Assembly: GCA_902779395.1 (NCBI GenBank)
Contig: CACZBK010000016.1
Coordinates: 1-64,000 of the forward strand
Direction of reading: 5' to 3'
DNA length: 64,000 bases
DNA from: an uncultured Lachnospiraceae bacterium
GTDB taxonomy: Bacteria > Bacillota > Clostridia > Lachnospirales > Lachnospiraceae
Positions 26,681-36,545 of this stretch are shown here, piece by piece. The notes beneath the pieces were generated by a model, which ran no database searches, had not been told where the DNA came from, and saw only the letters and a program-made list of their open reading frames with translations. Position 1 is the first letter of the stretch; every line of letters starts with the position of its first letter. The position numbers and the translations under genes were made by a program.

Positions 26681-29600
26681 ATGAGATTTACGGATGAACA
26701 GAAACTGGTCATAGACAGCAGGGATACGAATCTTCTGGTATCTGCTGCGGCAGGGAGCGGTAAGACTGCGGTCTTAAGTTCGCGGATCATCTCTCTTTTG
26801 ACGGATGAGAAGGATCCGGCGGATATCGACCGCTGTCTTATAGTGACATTTACCCGTGCGGCGGCGGCGGAGATGAGGGAGCGTATAGGAAAGGCTATCT
26901 CTGAATACTGCAGTGAACACCCCGAAGACAGGCGGATGGAACGTCAGGGAGCTTTGCTGAACAATGCCCAGATAACCACCATAGACAGTTTCTGTCTTTT
27001 TGTGGTTAAGAACAATTTCTCCGATATCGACCTTGATCCGGGTTTTCGTATCCTGGATGAAGGTGAACGCACACTTATGCTCAGTGACTGCTTAAAGGAT
27101 CTTCTTAAAGAAAAATATGAAGAGGGCGATGCGGATTTCCTTATGTTTATGGACAGTTACACATCGGGTGTAAAGGACAGCAATGCAGAAAAGATGATAC
27201 TTGAGCTTTTGCAGAATGCACTTGGGGATCCGGATCCGGAACTATGGCTTGAGAGAGCGGCTGCGGATATTGCCCCGGCGGATGAAAACGGTGTAAACGA
27301 AAGCAGCTGGTATAAATGGGGAATGAAAAAAACCGACATTCTTATCGCCGAGATGAGTGACCTGACAGAACAGGTGCTCAGGCTGTGTGCTTCTGATGAA
27401 AAGATACCTTCCTGTTACAGGGAGTGTGCTTCTGCCATAAGGACAATGGGCGAAATGCTCCTGGATAATAAAGGGTATGAGAGAAGACAGCAGATACTGT
27501 CTGCATTTTCCGCGCCTGCGCTCAGGGGCAAAAAAAATGATGTCGATCCCGAAACGCTTAAAAGGCTGGATACGCTGATAGCCGATGCAAAAATACTGAA
27601 AAAGCAGATGGAGGTTTTTTACTCAGCGGATCCCGATGTTATGAAAGAAGAGGGTGAAGTGCTGGGTAAGAATGCTTCTGTTCTATGCAGGCTGTGTCTT
27701 GAGCTTAAGCAGCGTTTTGATGAAAAGAAGCGTGACTCGGGTGTTATGGATTTTAACGACATGGAGCATTTTGCGCTTAAGATCCTTCTGGATGAAAACA
27801 GGAAACCGGCCCGGGCGGCTCTGGAATACAGGGATCATTTCGAACATATCTTTGTTGATGAATATCAGGACAGCAATTACGTTCAGGAATATATTTTAAA
27901 GAGCATTGCAAGGGATGATAATTATTTCTGCGTGGGTGATGTAAAGCAGAGCATATACAGTTTCCGTCAGGCCAGACCTGAGCTTTTTATGGAGAAATAC
28001 CGTGAATACGGGGAGAAAAAGGGCGGTACGCGTATAGATCTTAACAGAAATTTCAGAAGCCGCTCCCAGGTGATAGATTTCGTAAATCACGTTTTTGAGA
28101 CCATCATGCGTGAAGAGACTGCCGGCATGGACTATGATGATGATGCGAAACTGTACACAGGAGCAGACTATTACGATCCGCCTGCAGCAAAAGAATACAG
28201 CCCGGAGATACTTGCAGTATATACTGAAGAAAGCGCTGCTGATCCGTCCGAAGATGATAGTACAGAGGAAGATGATCTGTGGGATGATGAGGATGAACAG
28301 GGCGGCAGCCGTGAAGAAACCGAAGCACGCTGTGTGGCTGAGAGGATAAGAAAGCTGAAGGCTGAAGGCCTTAAGGTATTTGATAAGGAACTGGGATATA
28401 ACAGAGAGCTTGGATACGGTGACATAGTGCTTCTGGCATCAAGTTTAAAGCCCTATGAAAAGGCTCTCAGAAAGGTCTTTTCCGAATATGATATCCCGCT
28501 GTACCTGAATGCTTCGACCGGGTACTTCAATGCTTCTGAAGTAAAATGTCTGGTCGCTGCACTTCGTGTGATCGATAATCCAAGACAGGATAAGCCGCTT
28601 CATTGCGTGCTGGTAAGTTTTCTTGAACTGCTTACGGACGACGAGCTTGCCCTGCTGCGCAAGCCTGAGGGCAGGGAAAATCTGTATGAGCTTATAAAAG
28701 AAGCTTCGGAAAAAGAGGGTGAGACGGCCGAAAAGATAAGAATCTTCTTTGACTGGCTTTCGCGCTACAGAAAGTATGCCCGCTATATGAAAGTCAGGGA
28801 GCTGATAGGCATTCTTCTTTCGGAGAGCGGGTATCTCGACAGAGTAAGCGCTCTGCCGGGCGGTGCGGGAAGACGGGCAAATCTTAAGCTCCTTATGGAG
28901 CGTGCTGCTGATTATGAACAGACTACATACAGAGGGCTGTTCCATTTTGTGAGATATCTGTCTTTGCTTAAGAAGCAGGAGATTGAAAGCGGGGAAGCCA
29001 CACTTCCGGATGCGTCTATGGATATGGTGCGCTGCATGACCATACATAAGAGCAAGGGACTGGAATTCCCGGTGGTGATATGTCTTGGTCTGTACAGGAA
29101 GTTCAATAAAAAGGGGAGGAGTGCAGCCGTTATGACGGATGCCGTTCTGGGAATAGGTATGGATGGCATCGATCCCGTATCAAGACTGAAATATCCCGGA
29201 TTAAAACGCCGTTATCTGATGGAAAAGAGAAAAGATGACGAACTGGCTGAGAACATGCGTAAGCTCTATGTGGCTCTGACACGCGCAAGGGAAAAGCTTA
29301 TCATTACGGATATCAGAAAGGAAGAACGGGTCCCTGCCTCTGCTCCGGCGGCGGGCTATATCATAAGAAAGGCAGACAGTCTGCTGGATCTGGTATATAC
29401 AGGGCTCGATAATGCCGGGGTGAGCGCAGAACATACCCTGCACATAGATAAGGAAAGGCCCTCAGCCGGAGCCGGGAAAGAGCTTAAACGGGCATTCGGA
29501 GACAGGGATCTGCTTATCGGGGACGGAATTCCCGTTGATGAGGGACTGAAAAAACGAATGATAGAGCTGTCCGAACAGTGTTACAGCCATCCTTTCCTTA

Positions 29601-30256
29601 AAGGGCTTTACACAAAGACCAGTGTGTCGGAACTTAAGCATGCTGCTTATGAGGATGAAGAGGCGAAGCCGCAATTTGAAACCGATGAAAAGCATCCGTA
29701 CATACCTGCGTTTGCCGATGCCTCTGAAAAGACCGGAGGGACACTGAGGGGCAGTGCGTATCACCGTTTTCTGGAACTGGTGGACCACAGGGCATATCCC
29801 GAAAGCGATGTATCGGAGTGGATAAAAAAGAGTATAGAGGAGATGACAGTATCAGGCAGGCTTTCTGCCGAATATGCCGGGCTTATCAGCACTAAGGCCA
29901 TGGAGGCTTTCATGGTGCATGATGAATGCAGGCGCATAAGGGAAGCTGCAGCGGATGGCAGACTATGGAGGGAACAGCCCTTTTTTATGGCCATACCGGC
30001 AAATGAGCTGAAAGAAACTTTTCCCGGAGATGAAAACGTTATAATACAGGGTATTATCGATGCTTTCTGGCAGGAAGGCAGTGAACTGGTACTCCTTGAT
30101 TATAAAACAGACAGGGTTTCGGAGGCGGAAGAACTGAAAAAACGCTATAGTGTGCAGCTGGATCTGTACAGCAGGGCTCTTTCTCAGATAAAGGGGATGA
30201 AGGTTAAGGAAAAGCTGATCTACTCATTTGCCCTTGATCGTTTCATATATTTGTGA
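26681..30256 (+). CDS. addA: AddA helicase-nuclease subunit
   Basis: A UvrD/Rep-type superfamily 1 helicase of 1191 residues that also carries a RecB-type nuclease. Visible motifs are Walker A (SAAAGSGKTAVL), TFTRAAAAEMRERI, the DEYQD box in VDEYQDSNY, GDVKQSIYSFRQARPELF, a late motif with MTIHKSKGLEFPVV and the VALTRAREKL box. The C-terminal nuclease contains LLDYKTDRV. An acidic insertion rich in Asp/Glu lies near residues 520-545. The ATG follows the addB stop directly, completing the operon. Confidence 0.95.
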   Translation: MRFTDEQKLVIDSRDTNLLVSAAAGSGKTAVLSSRIISLLTDEKDPADIDRCLIVTFTRAAAAEMRERIGKAISEYCSEHPEDRRMERQGALLNNAQITTIDSFCLFVVKNNFSDIDLDPGFRILDEGERTLMLSDCLKDLLKEKYEEGDADFLMFMDSYTSGVKDSNAEKMILELLQNALGDPDPELWLERAAADIAPADENGVNESSWYKWGMKKTDILIAEMSDLTEQVLRLCASDEKIPSCYRECASAIRTMGEMLLDNKGYERRQQILSAFSAPALRGKKNDVDPETLKRLDTLIADAKILKKQMEVFYSADPDVMKEEGEVLGKNASVLCRLCLELKQRFDEKKRDSGVMDFNDMEHFALKILLDENRKPARAALEYRDHFEHIFVDEYQDSNYVQEYILKSIARDDNYFCVGDVKQSIYSFRQARPELFMEKYREYGEKKGGTRIDLNRNFRSRSQVIDFVNHVFETIMREETAGMDYDDDAKLYTGADYYDPPAAKEYSPEILAVYTEESAADPSEDDSTEEDDLWDDEDEQGGSREETEARCVAERIRKLKAEGLKVFDKELGYNRELGYGDIVLLASSLKPYEKALRKVFSEYDIPLYLNASTGYFNASEVKCLVAALRVIDNPRQDKPLHCVLVSFLELLTDDELALLRKPEGRENLYELIKEASEKEGETAEKIRIFFDWLSRYRKYARYMKVRELIGILLSESGYLDRVSALPGGAGRRANLKLLMERAADYEQTTYRGLFHFVRYLSLLKKQEIESGEATLPDASMDMVRCMTIHKSKGLEFPVVICLGLYRKFNKKGRSAAVMTDAVLGIGMDGIDPVSRLKYPGLKRRYLMEKRKDDELAENMRKLYVALTRAREKLIITDIRKEERVPASAPAAGYIIRKADSLLDLVYTGLDNAGVSAEHTLHIDKERPSAGAGKELKRAFGDRDLLIGDGIPVDEGLKKRMIELSEQCYSHPFLKGLYTKTSVSELKHAAYEDEEAKPQFETDEKHPYIPAFADASEKTGGTLRGSAYHRFLELVDHRAYPESDVSEWIKKSIEEMTVSGRLSAEYAGLISTKAMEAFMVHDECRRIREAAADGRLWREQPFFMAIPANELKETFPGDENVIIQGIIDAFWQEGSELVLLDYKTDRVSEAEELKKRYSVQLDLYSRALSQIKGMKVKEKLIYSFALDRFIYL

Positions 30257-30271
30257 TTTCGTGCAAAGCAA

Positions 30272-30300
30272 TGGATTTTTTTACAGGTATTTGTTATAAT
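30272..30300 (+). promoter_or_regulatory. Extended -10 promoter of the HD-GYP gene
   Basis: An exact TATAAT (30295-30300) preceded by TGT (extended -10), with a weak TGGATT at 17 bases. It separates the HD-GYP gene from the addBA operon. Confidence 0.5.
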
Positions 30301-30329
30301 GAATCGATTGTGTTTTGGAGTAGGACCAT

Positions 30330-31814
30330 ATGCAGATGACAGAAGCCGAAAAAGGCTTACTTGACATTGGATACAAGATGGCTACGGAGTCCAGGTTCAT
30401 GTTGCTGTTTGACATTATCCTGGAAGGCTGTATGCGATATACTAATGCTGACGGCGGCATCCTCTACATGCTTGATGAAGAGGAGGGACGCCTTGTTCAC
30501 TTACTCGATGTAAACCGCAGCCTGGATGAGGGAGCGGATACACGTGGTGCTGCATCCCAGGCCGATATGCGTAAGGCCGAAGATACCGAGACCAATCTTT
30601 TTACGCATACTTATCATAAAAAGTGTCTTATCAATATCGCAGATATTTATGATATCAAGGAATTCGACATCAGATCCATAAGGGAATTCGATGCAAGGCA
30701 TGGATACAGGACACGTTCGGTACTTATGGCTCCTATAAATGTGGCGGGTAAGAAGGTACTGGGCGTCATGATGCTGTATAACTGCATGGATGATGAGGGA
30801 AATGTCATTCCTTTCACCAGGGACTGCGAACGTACTGTGGCATCACTGACTGCGCAGATGGCAAATACCGTCACCAACATGAACCTGATCCAGGATATGA
30901 CGGAGCTTCTGGCATCTTTTGTACGCTGTCTGACCACCGCTATCGACGCCAAAACCCCTTATAATGCCAATCATACCCGTCATGTTGAAAAGTACTGCAT
31001 GATGGTAGTGGACTATATAAATGCCCAGTATACCAGAGGAGTGGCTGATGTCTATATCAGCCAGAATGATAAAGAGCAGCTGTCAATGGCGGCTATGCTC
31101 CATGATATAGGAAAGATCATCACACCCCGTGAGATACTGAATAAATCGACACGTCTGGGACCGGCGTATGACGGTCTTCGCAGCAAACTGGAAAAGATAC
31201 GTCTTATGATGAAGATCGACATGCTCGAGGGCAGGCTTGATAATGCCGTGTGGAAGATGGATGATCTTCGTATAGAGAATTTTCTTGAAAATCTTGAACG
31301 CCTTAATATCTGTGATTTCCTTACAGATTCCGATATCGAGCGTATAGATGAGATAGGCATGCAGGTATATAAGCCTCAGGAAGGTGAACCTATACCTTAT
31401 CTTAACGAGGAGGAAAAGAAATTCCTTCATATCAGGGCAGGTACGCTTACCGATGAGGAAAGAAATATCGTACATGAGCATGTGGTTTATACCGATAAGA
31501 TACTTGCAGATATCAACTTCACCGAAAAATATGATAAAGTACGCAGGATAGCGGCTAATCATCACGAATATCTGGATGGAAGCGGGTATCCGAACGGGCT
31601 TAAGGGGGATCAGCTGGATCTGCTGACCAGGATAATAACCGTATGTGATATCTTCGACTCGCTGACTGCGGATGACAGACCTTATAAGGGGCCGATGCCC
31701 GTAAACAAAGCATTCAGTATTTTGCAGGATATGGTCAAGGAAGGCAAGCTTGATGAATCGGTTGAACGTTTTCTTGAAGAATGCGGGCCTTATGAAAAAA
31801 GAGGAGAGCTGTGA
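30330..31814 (+). CDS. GAF - HD-GYP protein, likely cyclic-di-GMP phosphodiesterase
   Basis: This 494-residue soluble protein has an N-terminal GAF-type sensory domain (about residues 10-190) and a C-terminal HD-GYP domain. The latter shows NHTRHVEKYC, MLHDIGKI, then after a roughly 100-residue insertion the second half with NIVHEHVVYT, NHHEYLDGSGYPNGL and a DIFDSLTADDRPY. The His/Asp metal ligands and GYP are present, so hydrolysis of cyclic di-GMP is expected, opposing the GGDEF enzyme at 11.5 kb. The insertion between the HD and GYP halves is charged and helical. The start could be the ATG at 30330 or the next one at 30336. Confidence 0.88.
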   Translation: MQMTEAEKGLLDIGYKMATESRFMLLFDIILEGCMRYTNADGGILYMLDEEEGRLVHLLDVNRSLDEGADTRGAASQADMRKAEDTETNLFTHTYHKKCLINIADIYDIKEFDIRSIREFDARHGYRTRSVLMAPINVAGKKVLGVMMLYNCMDDEGNVIPFTRDCERTVASLTAQMANTVTNMNLIQDMTELLASFVRCLTTAIDAKTPYNANHTRHVEKYCMMVVDYINAQYTRGVADVYISQNDKEQLSMAAMLHDIGKIITPREILNKSTRLGPAYDGLRSKLEKIRLMMKIDMLEGRLDNAVWKMDDLRIENFLENLERLNICDFLTDSDIERIDEIGMQVYKPQEGEPIPYLNEEEKKFLHIRAGTLTDEERNIVHEHVVYTDKILADINFTEKYDKVRRIAANHHEYLDGSGYPNGLKGDQLDLLTRIITVCDIFDSLTADDRPYKGPMPVNKAFSILQDMVKEGKLDESVERFLEECGPYEKRGEL

Positions 31815-31822
31815 AGCTCTCC
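31803..31822. terminator. Bidirectional terminator between HD-GYP and thiT
   Basis: GGAGAGCT-GTGA-AGCTCTCC forms a perfect 8-base-pair stem overlapping the HD-GYP stop codon. Forward, TTTAT follows. On the reverse strand CTCTTTTTTC follows, a better T tract, so it serves thiT best. Confidence 0.75.
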
Positions 31823-31856
31823 TTTATCAGTTCTGTTTATGAAGTAAAACATTTTT

Positions 31857-32570
31857 TTAATTCTCTTTTTCGATCCTTGCAAGGGCCTTTTTAACAGGAG
31901 GCAGCAGAAGGATGATCACTGTTATAAGTCCCTCTCCAAGTATATAAGAATAGTTGTAAACTATGGGATAGATAAATGCCAGTGACTTGGGGAAGGTATC
32001 CGGCATATAGTCCATCCAGTAGAGGTAACCTCCTATGCTGTGGAAAAGTCCGCGCAGGATTATCGCCACCAGATAGCCTGTGATCATGCCGTTTTTCTTT
32101 CCTTTGAAGAAACCTGATGCGCCAAGTGCGGTAAAAGCCAGCAGATAATCAAAGAGCACCTGGAACAGTGAGAGCATGTAGGTACTTCCGTCCTGCATGA
32201 ATTGCAGAAGGCTGTACGCAAAGGCAGCGGCAAATCCGGCTACGGGACCGTACCAGTATCCTGTAAGTGTTACAAAGAACATTGAGCATAAGGTTATGGC
32301 TCCTCCCCAGGGCATGGGAAGTATCTTTATATAAGATAAAGGGAAGGCCAGTGCCAGTGCTACGGCTGAAAATACAAGCTGCTTTGTGGTGAATACGGTG
32401 TTGTCTTTTCCTTTGTTCTTTTTGCTGTTAAATGCGGCAAATACTCCGACAGCTACCAGTATGATGGCAACAAAGAGAAGAAACATGACGGCGGTGATCC
32501 CATCGCCTGTAAGGGAATACGCTCCGTCCTCGGCGGAGTACTCAATGAATTTGGAAAAAAAACCTGACAT
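31857..32570 (-). CDS. thiT: ThiT-type thiamine ECF transporter S component
   Basis: The 237-residue protein has an extra N-terminal membrane helix followed by six helices of an ECF substrate-binding subunit. GAITLCSMFFVTLTGYWYGP, an aromatic segment around LYWMDYMP and conserved NYSYILGE fit the thiamine-binding ThiT family. ThiT captures thiamine and is energised by a shared EcfAA'T module, not encoded in this window. A TPP riboswitch in its leader confirms the thiamine link. An AAGGAGG site precedes the ATG. Confidence 0.92.
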   Translation of the reverse strand: MSGFFSKFIEYSAEDGAYSLTGDGITAVMFLLFVAIILVAVGVFAAFNSKKNKGKDNTVFTTKQLVFSAVALALAFPLSYIKILPMPWGGAITLCSMFFVTLTGYWYGPVAGFAAAFAYSLLQFMQDGSTYMLSLFQVLFDYLLAFTALGASGFFKGKKNGMITGYLVAIILRGLFHSIGGYLYWMDYMPDTFPKSLAFIYPIVYNYSYILGEGLITVIILLLPPVKKALARIEKEN

Positions 32571-32607
32571 AAAAAAATCCTCCTTTTTTCGCAGGGGGAT
32601 AAAGCCT

Positions 32608-32684
32608 GCCTTCCTACGCCGGTATTACCCGTCTCAGGTTCTGAGGGTCCGGATCACTCCGTCTCAGCAATAAGCTCCCCTGGC
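32608..32684 (-). promoter_or_regulatory. TPP (thiamine pyrophosphate) riboswitch
   Basis: Read on the reverse strand, the leader contains AGGGGAGC, GCTGAGACGG, GACCCTCAGAACCTGA, then CGGGTAATACCGGCGTAGGAA, closed by a GCC/GGC base stem. These are the conserved THI-box segments in order. A short GC hairpin (about 32590-32609) lies between the aptamer and the AAGGAGG site and probably acts in the expression switch. TPP binding should lower thiT expression. Confidence 0.96.
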
Positions 32685-32720
32685 AAAATTCGCTTGCTAT
32701 GTTACTCTTTTCGTGAGAAA

Positions 32721-34175
32721 ATGTCAACTATGTATAAATATATTTTATTTGATCTTGACGGAACATTAACAGACCCGAAAGAAGGCATCTGCGCTTCTGT
32801 GCGCTATGCTCTGGGAAAATGCGGGATCAAAGCCCCGGATATCGATGAACTGACCTGTTTTATCGGGCCGCCCTTAAAAGACAGCTTCACGGAGTTTTTT
32901 CATATGGATGAGGATGAGACAGCGAAGGCGATAGGATATTATCGTGAGCGCTTTAATGATGTGGGCTGGTCGGAGAATGTCGTGTATCCTGGTATACCGG
33001 AGCTTTTAAAGGAAGCAAAGCTTAAGGGTGCTCATATGGCTATAGCCTCATCCAAACCGACGGTTTTTGTAGAGCGGATACTTAAGCACTTTAAGATCTT
33101 CAGATATTTTGATGTTGTAGTCGGAAGCGAGCTGGACGGCAGCAGGAGTAAAAAAGAAGAGGTAGTCGAAGAGGCATTAAAACAGCTGTATGCTAAGGGC
33201 AGCGGCGATACTGCAGAGAAGAAAGCGCTGACCGCAATGGTAGGAGACCGTAAGTTTGATATAGAAGGCGCCAGGGCTCAGGACGTGGATGCCATAGGAG
33301 TGAGCTACGGATATCAGGAGCCGGGCGAGCTTTCTGCATCCGGTGCAGATGCTATCGCAGCAACAGTGGAAGAGCTTAAGGAATTGCTGCTTGGCGGGGA
33401 AGATAAGGATATAAGACAGCGTCGTATAAAGCGTATGGAAAAAGATGCTGCCATAAAAGTACCTGCGGTGCCGGATCAGCCTTTCTTCAGGGCGCTTTAC
33501 ATGCTTTCTCCTTTTGTGGTCTATTTTGTGGTGATACAGCTTATGTGGCAGCTTATGCTCCGGCTTACGAAGCCGATGGCTGTTCTGGCATCGGGCAGCG
33601 ATACCAGGAGCCTGAGCGTCCTTATAAGCATACTTGTGTCGTCTGCGACGGCGCTTATACTGTGGCTGGTTTTTAAAAAACGCGAGTATATGCATTTCCT
33701 TCCCCTGTGGAAAAAGGATGAGATCGTAAAAAAGCTTTTATACATAATATTTCTGGGTGTCGCGCTTTCGGCAGTTTTGAATGTCGTACTGAACTCGGCG
33801 GCACGTTTTATCGTACCGCGTATCATGAGCGAGGAAGAAGCCGGGAAAATCTTTGACGCCGCTTCATATGATCATAATACTCCGCTTCTTCCCGGACTGG
33901 TACTTTATGTGCTGGTATCGCCGCTGCTGGAGGAACTCATATTCCGCTGGCTGTTAAAAGAACGTATCGGACGGATATTCACTAAAAATCTTACTATAGT
34001 CTTAACAGCCGCTTTTTTCGGATTCTATCACGGCAATATCCTTCAGGGGGTATATGCATTTCTCTGCGGTCTCGTGATGGGGCAGCTGGTATATAAAGAA
34101 GAGGCGCTTATTGCACCTCTTATCTTTCACATGTCGGCTAATGCCTTTATATTTTTAAGTACCTATTTTTCTTAA
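32721..34175 (+). CDS. HAD phosphatase fused to a CPBP (CAAX-like) membrane protease
   Basis: The first ~215 residues are a HAD hydrolase of the Gph/PGMB type: FDLDGTLTDPKEGI with both catalytic Asp, a helical cap, ASSKPT and VGDRKFDIEGA. After a linker the protein becomes a multi-helix membrane domain (about 265-484) with the CPBP/Abi motifs: EE in LLEELIFRWLLKE, HGN in FYHGNILQG and HMSANAF. The two Glu and two His ligands are all present. So a cytosolic small-molecule phosphatase is joined to an intramembrane metalloprotease-like domain. I know of no characterised example. The start is uncertain (ATG 32694, 32721 or 32730). It is divergent from thiT, and its last bases overlap the convergent exporter gene. 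Confidence 0.8.
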   Translation: MSTMYKYILFDLDGTLTDPKEGICASVRYALGKCGIKAPDIDELTCFIGPPLKDSFTEFFHMDEDETAKAIGYYRERFNDVGWSENVVYPGIPELLKEAKLKGAHMAIASSKPTVFVERILKHFKIFRYFDVVVGSELDGSRSKKEEVVEEALKQLYAKGSGDTAEKKALTAMVGDRKFDIEGARAQDVDAIGVSYGYQEPGELSASGADAIAATVEELKELLLGGEDKDIRQRRIKRMEKDAAIKVPAVPDQPFFRALYMLSPFVVYFVVIQLMWQLMLRLTKPMAVLASGSDTRSLSVLISILVSSATALILWLVFKKREYMHFLPLWKKDEIVKKLLYIIFLGVALSAVLNVVLNSAARFIVPRIMSEEEAGKIFDAASYDHNTPLLPGLVLYVLVSPLLEELIFRWLLKERIGRIFTKNLTIVLTAAFFGFYHGNILQGVYAFLCGLVMGQLVYKEEALIAPLIFHMSANAFIFLSTYFS

Positions 34176-34702
34176 CCTGCTGCTGCCAGGATCCCGCTGG
34201 CCACCAGATAACTTCCGACGCCCATGATCACACCGGCCAGGGCTACACCGCCCACAACCGCCAGCACGCTTTTCTTAAAGTCCATATCCAGAAGACTCGC
34301 CGCCAGCGTCCCGGTCCATGCACCGGTCCCCGGCACAGGAATGCCGACAAACAAAAGCAATGCAAGGTACACACTGCGTCCCGCTTTCTCCTGCATCTTC
34401 AGGCCGCCTTTGCGCCCTTTCTCCAGACAAAAGGTAAAGAATCCTCCGATCACTTTTTTATCCTTTCCCCATTCCAGCACTTTTCTGGCGAAGAAAAAGA
34501 TGACCGGCACCGGGAGCATATTGCCGATGGCAATGATGCAGTAGGCCAGTACCATATTAAACTCGGGGTTCATCACCTTAAAAACCTGTGCGATGGGGAT
34601 GGCTCCACGCAATTCGACCAGCGGTACCATCGATACGATAAAACATGAAAGATACTGCGTTATGATATTGCCGCCAAACGTATTTACGATAAAATCCTTC
34701 AT
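34172..34702 (-). CDS. Small multidrug export family (COG2426-type) membrane protein
   Basis: This 176-residue membrane protein shows the family features: VPLVELRGAIPIAQ near the N-terminus, NMLPVPVIFFFARKVLEW, a basic loop and FVGIPVPGTGAWTGTLAASLL. It should have about four to five helices. The family name comes from weak evidence; its substrate is unknown. Its ATG overlaps the hisC stop by four bases, so the two are co-translated on the reverse strand. Confidence 0.8.
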   Translation of the reverse strand: MKDFIVNTFGGNIITQYLSCFIVSMVPLVELRGAIPIAQVFKVMNPEFNMVLAYCIIAIGNMLPVPVIFFFARKVLEWGKDKKVIGGFFTFCLEKGRKGGLKMQEKAGRSVYLALLLFVGIPVPGTGAWTGTLAASLLDMDFKKSVLAVVGGVALAGVIMGVGSYLVASGILAAAG

Positions 34703-35754
34703 CCGAGCAGTTCCTCCAGTGCATTTATCAGTATTTTTGCCTCTTCATCGGTACCCACGGAAATGCGCAGGTGGTTATCGATGCGGGGCTTGTTCCAATG
34801 ACGCACATAGATGTTTTTGTCTTTCAGATATTTAAATATCTCATCTGCCGGGAGTTTTTCGTGAGTCGCAAATATGAAGTTGGTCTTTGAATCCGCAAAG
34901 GAAAATCCCAGCCTTCTTAATTCTTCCTTCATACGCTCGCGTGTAGCGATGGTCTTTGCGGTGATGTCTTTAAAATAGGCGTCATCCTTAAGGGCAGCAG
35001 CGCCGACAGCTATCGTAAGCGGATTCAGGGTGTATGAGTTGAACGAGAACTTAACATCCTTAAGATAATCGATGATCTTTTTCTGCCCGAAAGCCATACC
35101 TATGCGGATGCCTGCAAGAGCACGGGATTTTGAAAAGGTCTGGACTACCAGGAGATTATCGTATTTATCTATAAGAGGCAGCGCACTGTGTGCTCCGAAG
35201 TCGACATAGGCTTCATCGACTATAACAACCTTGTCCTTATTATAGGACACGATCTCTTCAATGACTTCAAGAGGAAGCTCTACTCCGGTAGGCGCATTGG
35301 GATTGGCTATCACTACGCCGCCGTTATCGCAGAGATAATCTTCTTTAATGATGTTGAAATCCTTATCCAGCGCTTTTGTCTGATAGGGGATGCGGTAAAG
35401 ATCGGCCCATACATCATAAAAGCTGTAGGTTATATCCGGGAAGATGACCGGCTTTCCGGAATTAAAGAATGTAAGAAAAGCAAGGGAGAGAACATCGTCG
35501 GAACCTATGCCTGCAAAGATGTTTTCTGCCTTAAGAGAGTAGGTTTTTGCCAGCTCTTCGATAAGATCGGTGGCAGCGGTGTCCGGATATTTGCGCAGAA
35601 GACCTGCGTCATAATCCTTAATGGCCTGCGCCACAAGCGGTGAAGGCGGATAGGGATTTTCATTGGTATTGAGTTTTATCACATTATTGTTTTTAGGCTG
35701 CTCCCCGGGTACGTAGGGGACTACCTTTCGTACGTTTTCTTCCCAGCTGCTCAT
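34699..35754 (-). CDS. hisC: Histidinol-phosphate aminotransferase
   Basis: A fold-type I PLP enzyme of about 351 residues that makes histidinol phosphate from imidazole-acetol phosphate and glutamate. It shows LNTNENPYPPSP, ANPNAPTG, VIVDEAYVDF and the PLP lysine in FSKSRALAGIRIG. The ATG at 35754 is six bases after CTGGAG; the one at 35760 is too close to it. No other his genes are in the window, so it may also serve aromatic amino acids. A small inverted repeat (CGGTT-CTT-AACCG, 35803-35815) lies upstream. Confidence 0.88.
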   Translation of the reverse strand: MSSWEENVRKVVPYVPGEQPKNNNVIKLNTNENPYPPSPLVAQAIKDYDAGLLRKYPDTAATDLIEELAKTYSLKAENIFAGIGSDDVLSLAFLTFFNSGKPVIFPDITYSFYDVWADLYRIPYQTKALDKDFNIIKEDYLCDNGGVVIANPNAPTGVELPLEVIEEIVSYNKDKVVIVDEAYVDFGAHSALPLIDKYDNLLVVQTFSKSRALAGIRIGMAFGQKKIIDYLKDVKFSFNSYTLNPLTIAVGAAALKDDAYFKDITAKTIATRERMKEELRRLGFSFADSKTNFIFATHEKLPADEIFKYLKDKNIYVRHWNKPRIDNHLRISVGTDEEAKILINALEELLG

Positions 35755-35887
35755 TTTCATCTCCAGTTATACTTTATTGTACGCCTCAGGCTGCCGGTAT
35801 AACGGTTCTTAACCGGTGCTTCGGGCGTTCTGAATTGTTGTGTTTTTTGCATTAACTATCGGATTTTAACATGAAGGGGGATTTTTC

Positions 35888-36541
35888 TCAACCCCGCCTG
35901 TCATCAATGTTTATCGGAGTAAGCTTAGGATACTGCTCTTCCCATTCTTTTTCATATTCGAAGCGGTATTCCCTGTATGCATTTATTATCAGTGTATCCT
36001 TATAGGCTTTTAGGGTCTTGTAATCCCTGGAATAATTGGGATGCACATGTCCGTGAAGGAAATATCGCGGCCGGTATTTGTCCAGAAGCTTTGTAAATGC
36101 CGTAAATCCCATATGCGGGAGATCATCACCGTCACCGATGTAGCGGGCAGGCGAGTGACCTACCAGTATGTCAAAACCTTTGTGTTTACGCAGAGTATGG
36201 CGCAGTTTAAAAATACGGTGCTCCATCTGCTCCTGTTCAAACTGCCAGGTTCCCGGGCGGTATTTAAGTGAGCCGCCAAGACCGAGTATGCGCACACCTT
36301 CATATACAAGGATATCATCTTCCAGGGAAAAGCAGCCATCGGGCGGTATGCGGTCATATTTATCATCATGGTTGCCGTGTACATAGTACACCGGTGCATG
36401 TGTCATCGTCGCTAAAAATGACAGATAGCGGGGGTCGAGATCACCGCAGGAAATGATGATGTCTACACCCTCTACTTTATCGGGCGTGAAATAATCCCAC
36501 AGGTTTTTTGACTCGGTATCCGCTATCGTCAGAATATTCAT
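35888..36541 (-). CDS. Calcineurin-like metallophosphoesterase
   Basis: The 217-residue enzyme has the metallophosphoesterase motif series: an N-terminal ILTIADTES where DxH is changed to DxE, then SCGDLD, YVHGNHDD, VGHSPARY and HGHVHPNY. Most two-metal ligands are present. The DxE instead of DxH in the first motif is unusual. Substrate unknown. It starts four bases after the ParB-like/BMP fusion gene and is in the same operon. Confidence 0.8.
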   Translation of the reverse strand: MNILTIADTESKNLWDYFTPDKVEGVDIIISCGDLDPRYLSFLATMTHAPVYYVHGNHDDKYDRIPPDGCFSLEDDILVYEGVRILGLGGSLKYRPGTWQFEQEQMEHRIFKLRHTLRKHKGFDILVGHSPARYIGDGDDLPHMGFTAFTKLLDKYRPRYFLHGHVHPNYSRDYKTLKAYKDTLIINAYREYRFEYEKEWEEQYPKLTPINIDDRRG

Positions 36542-36545
36542 GTGC

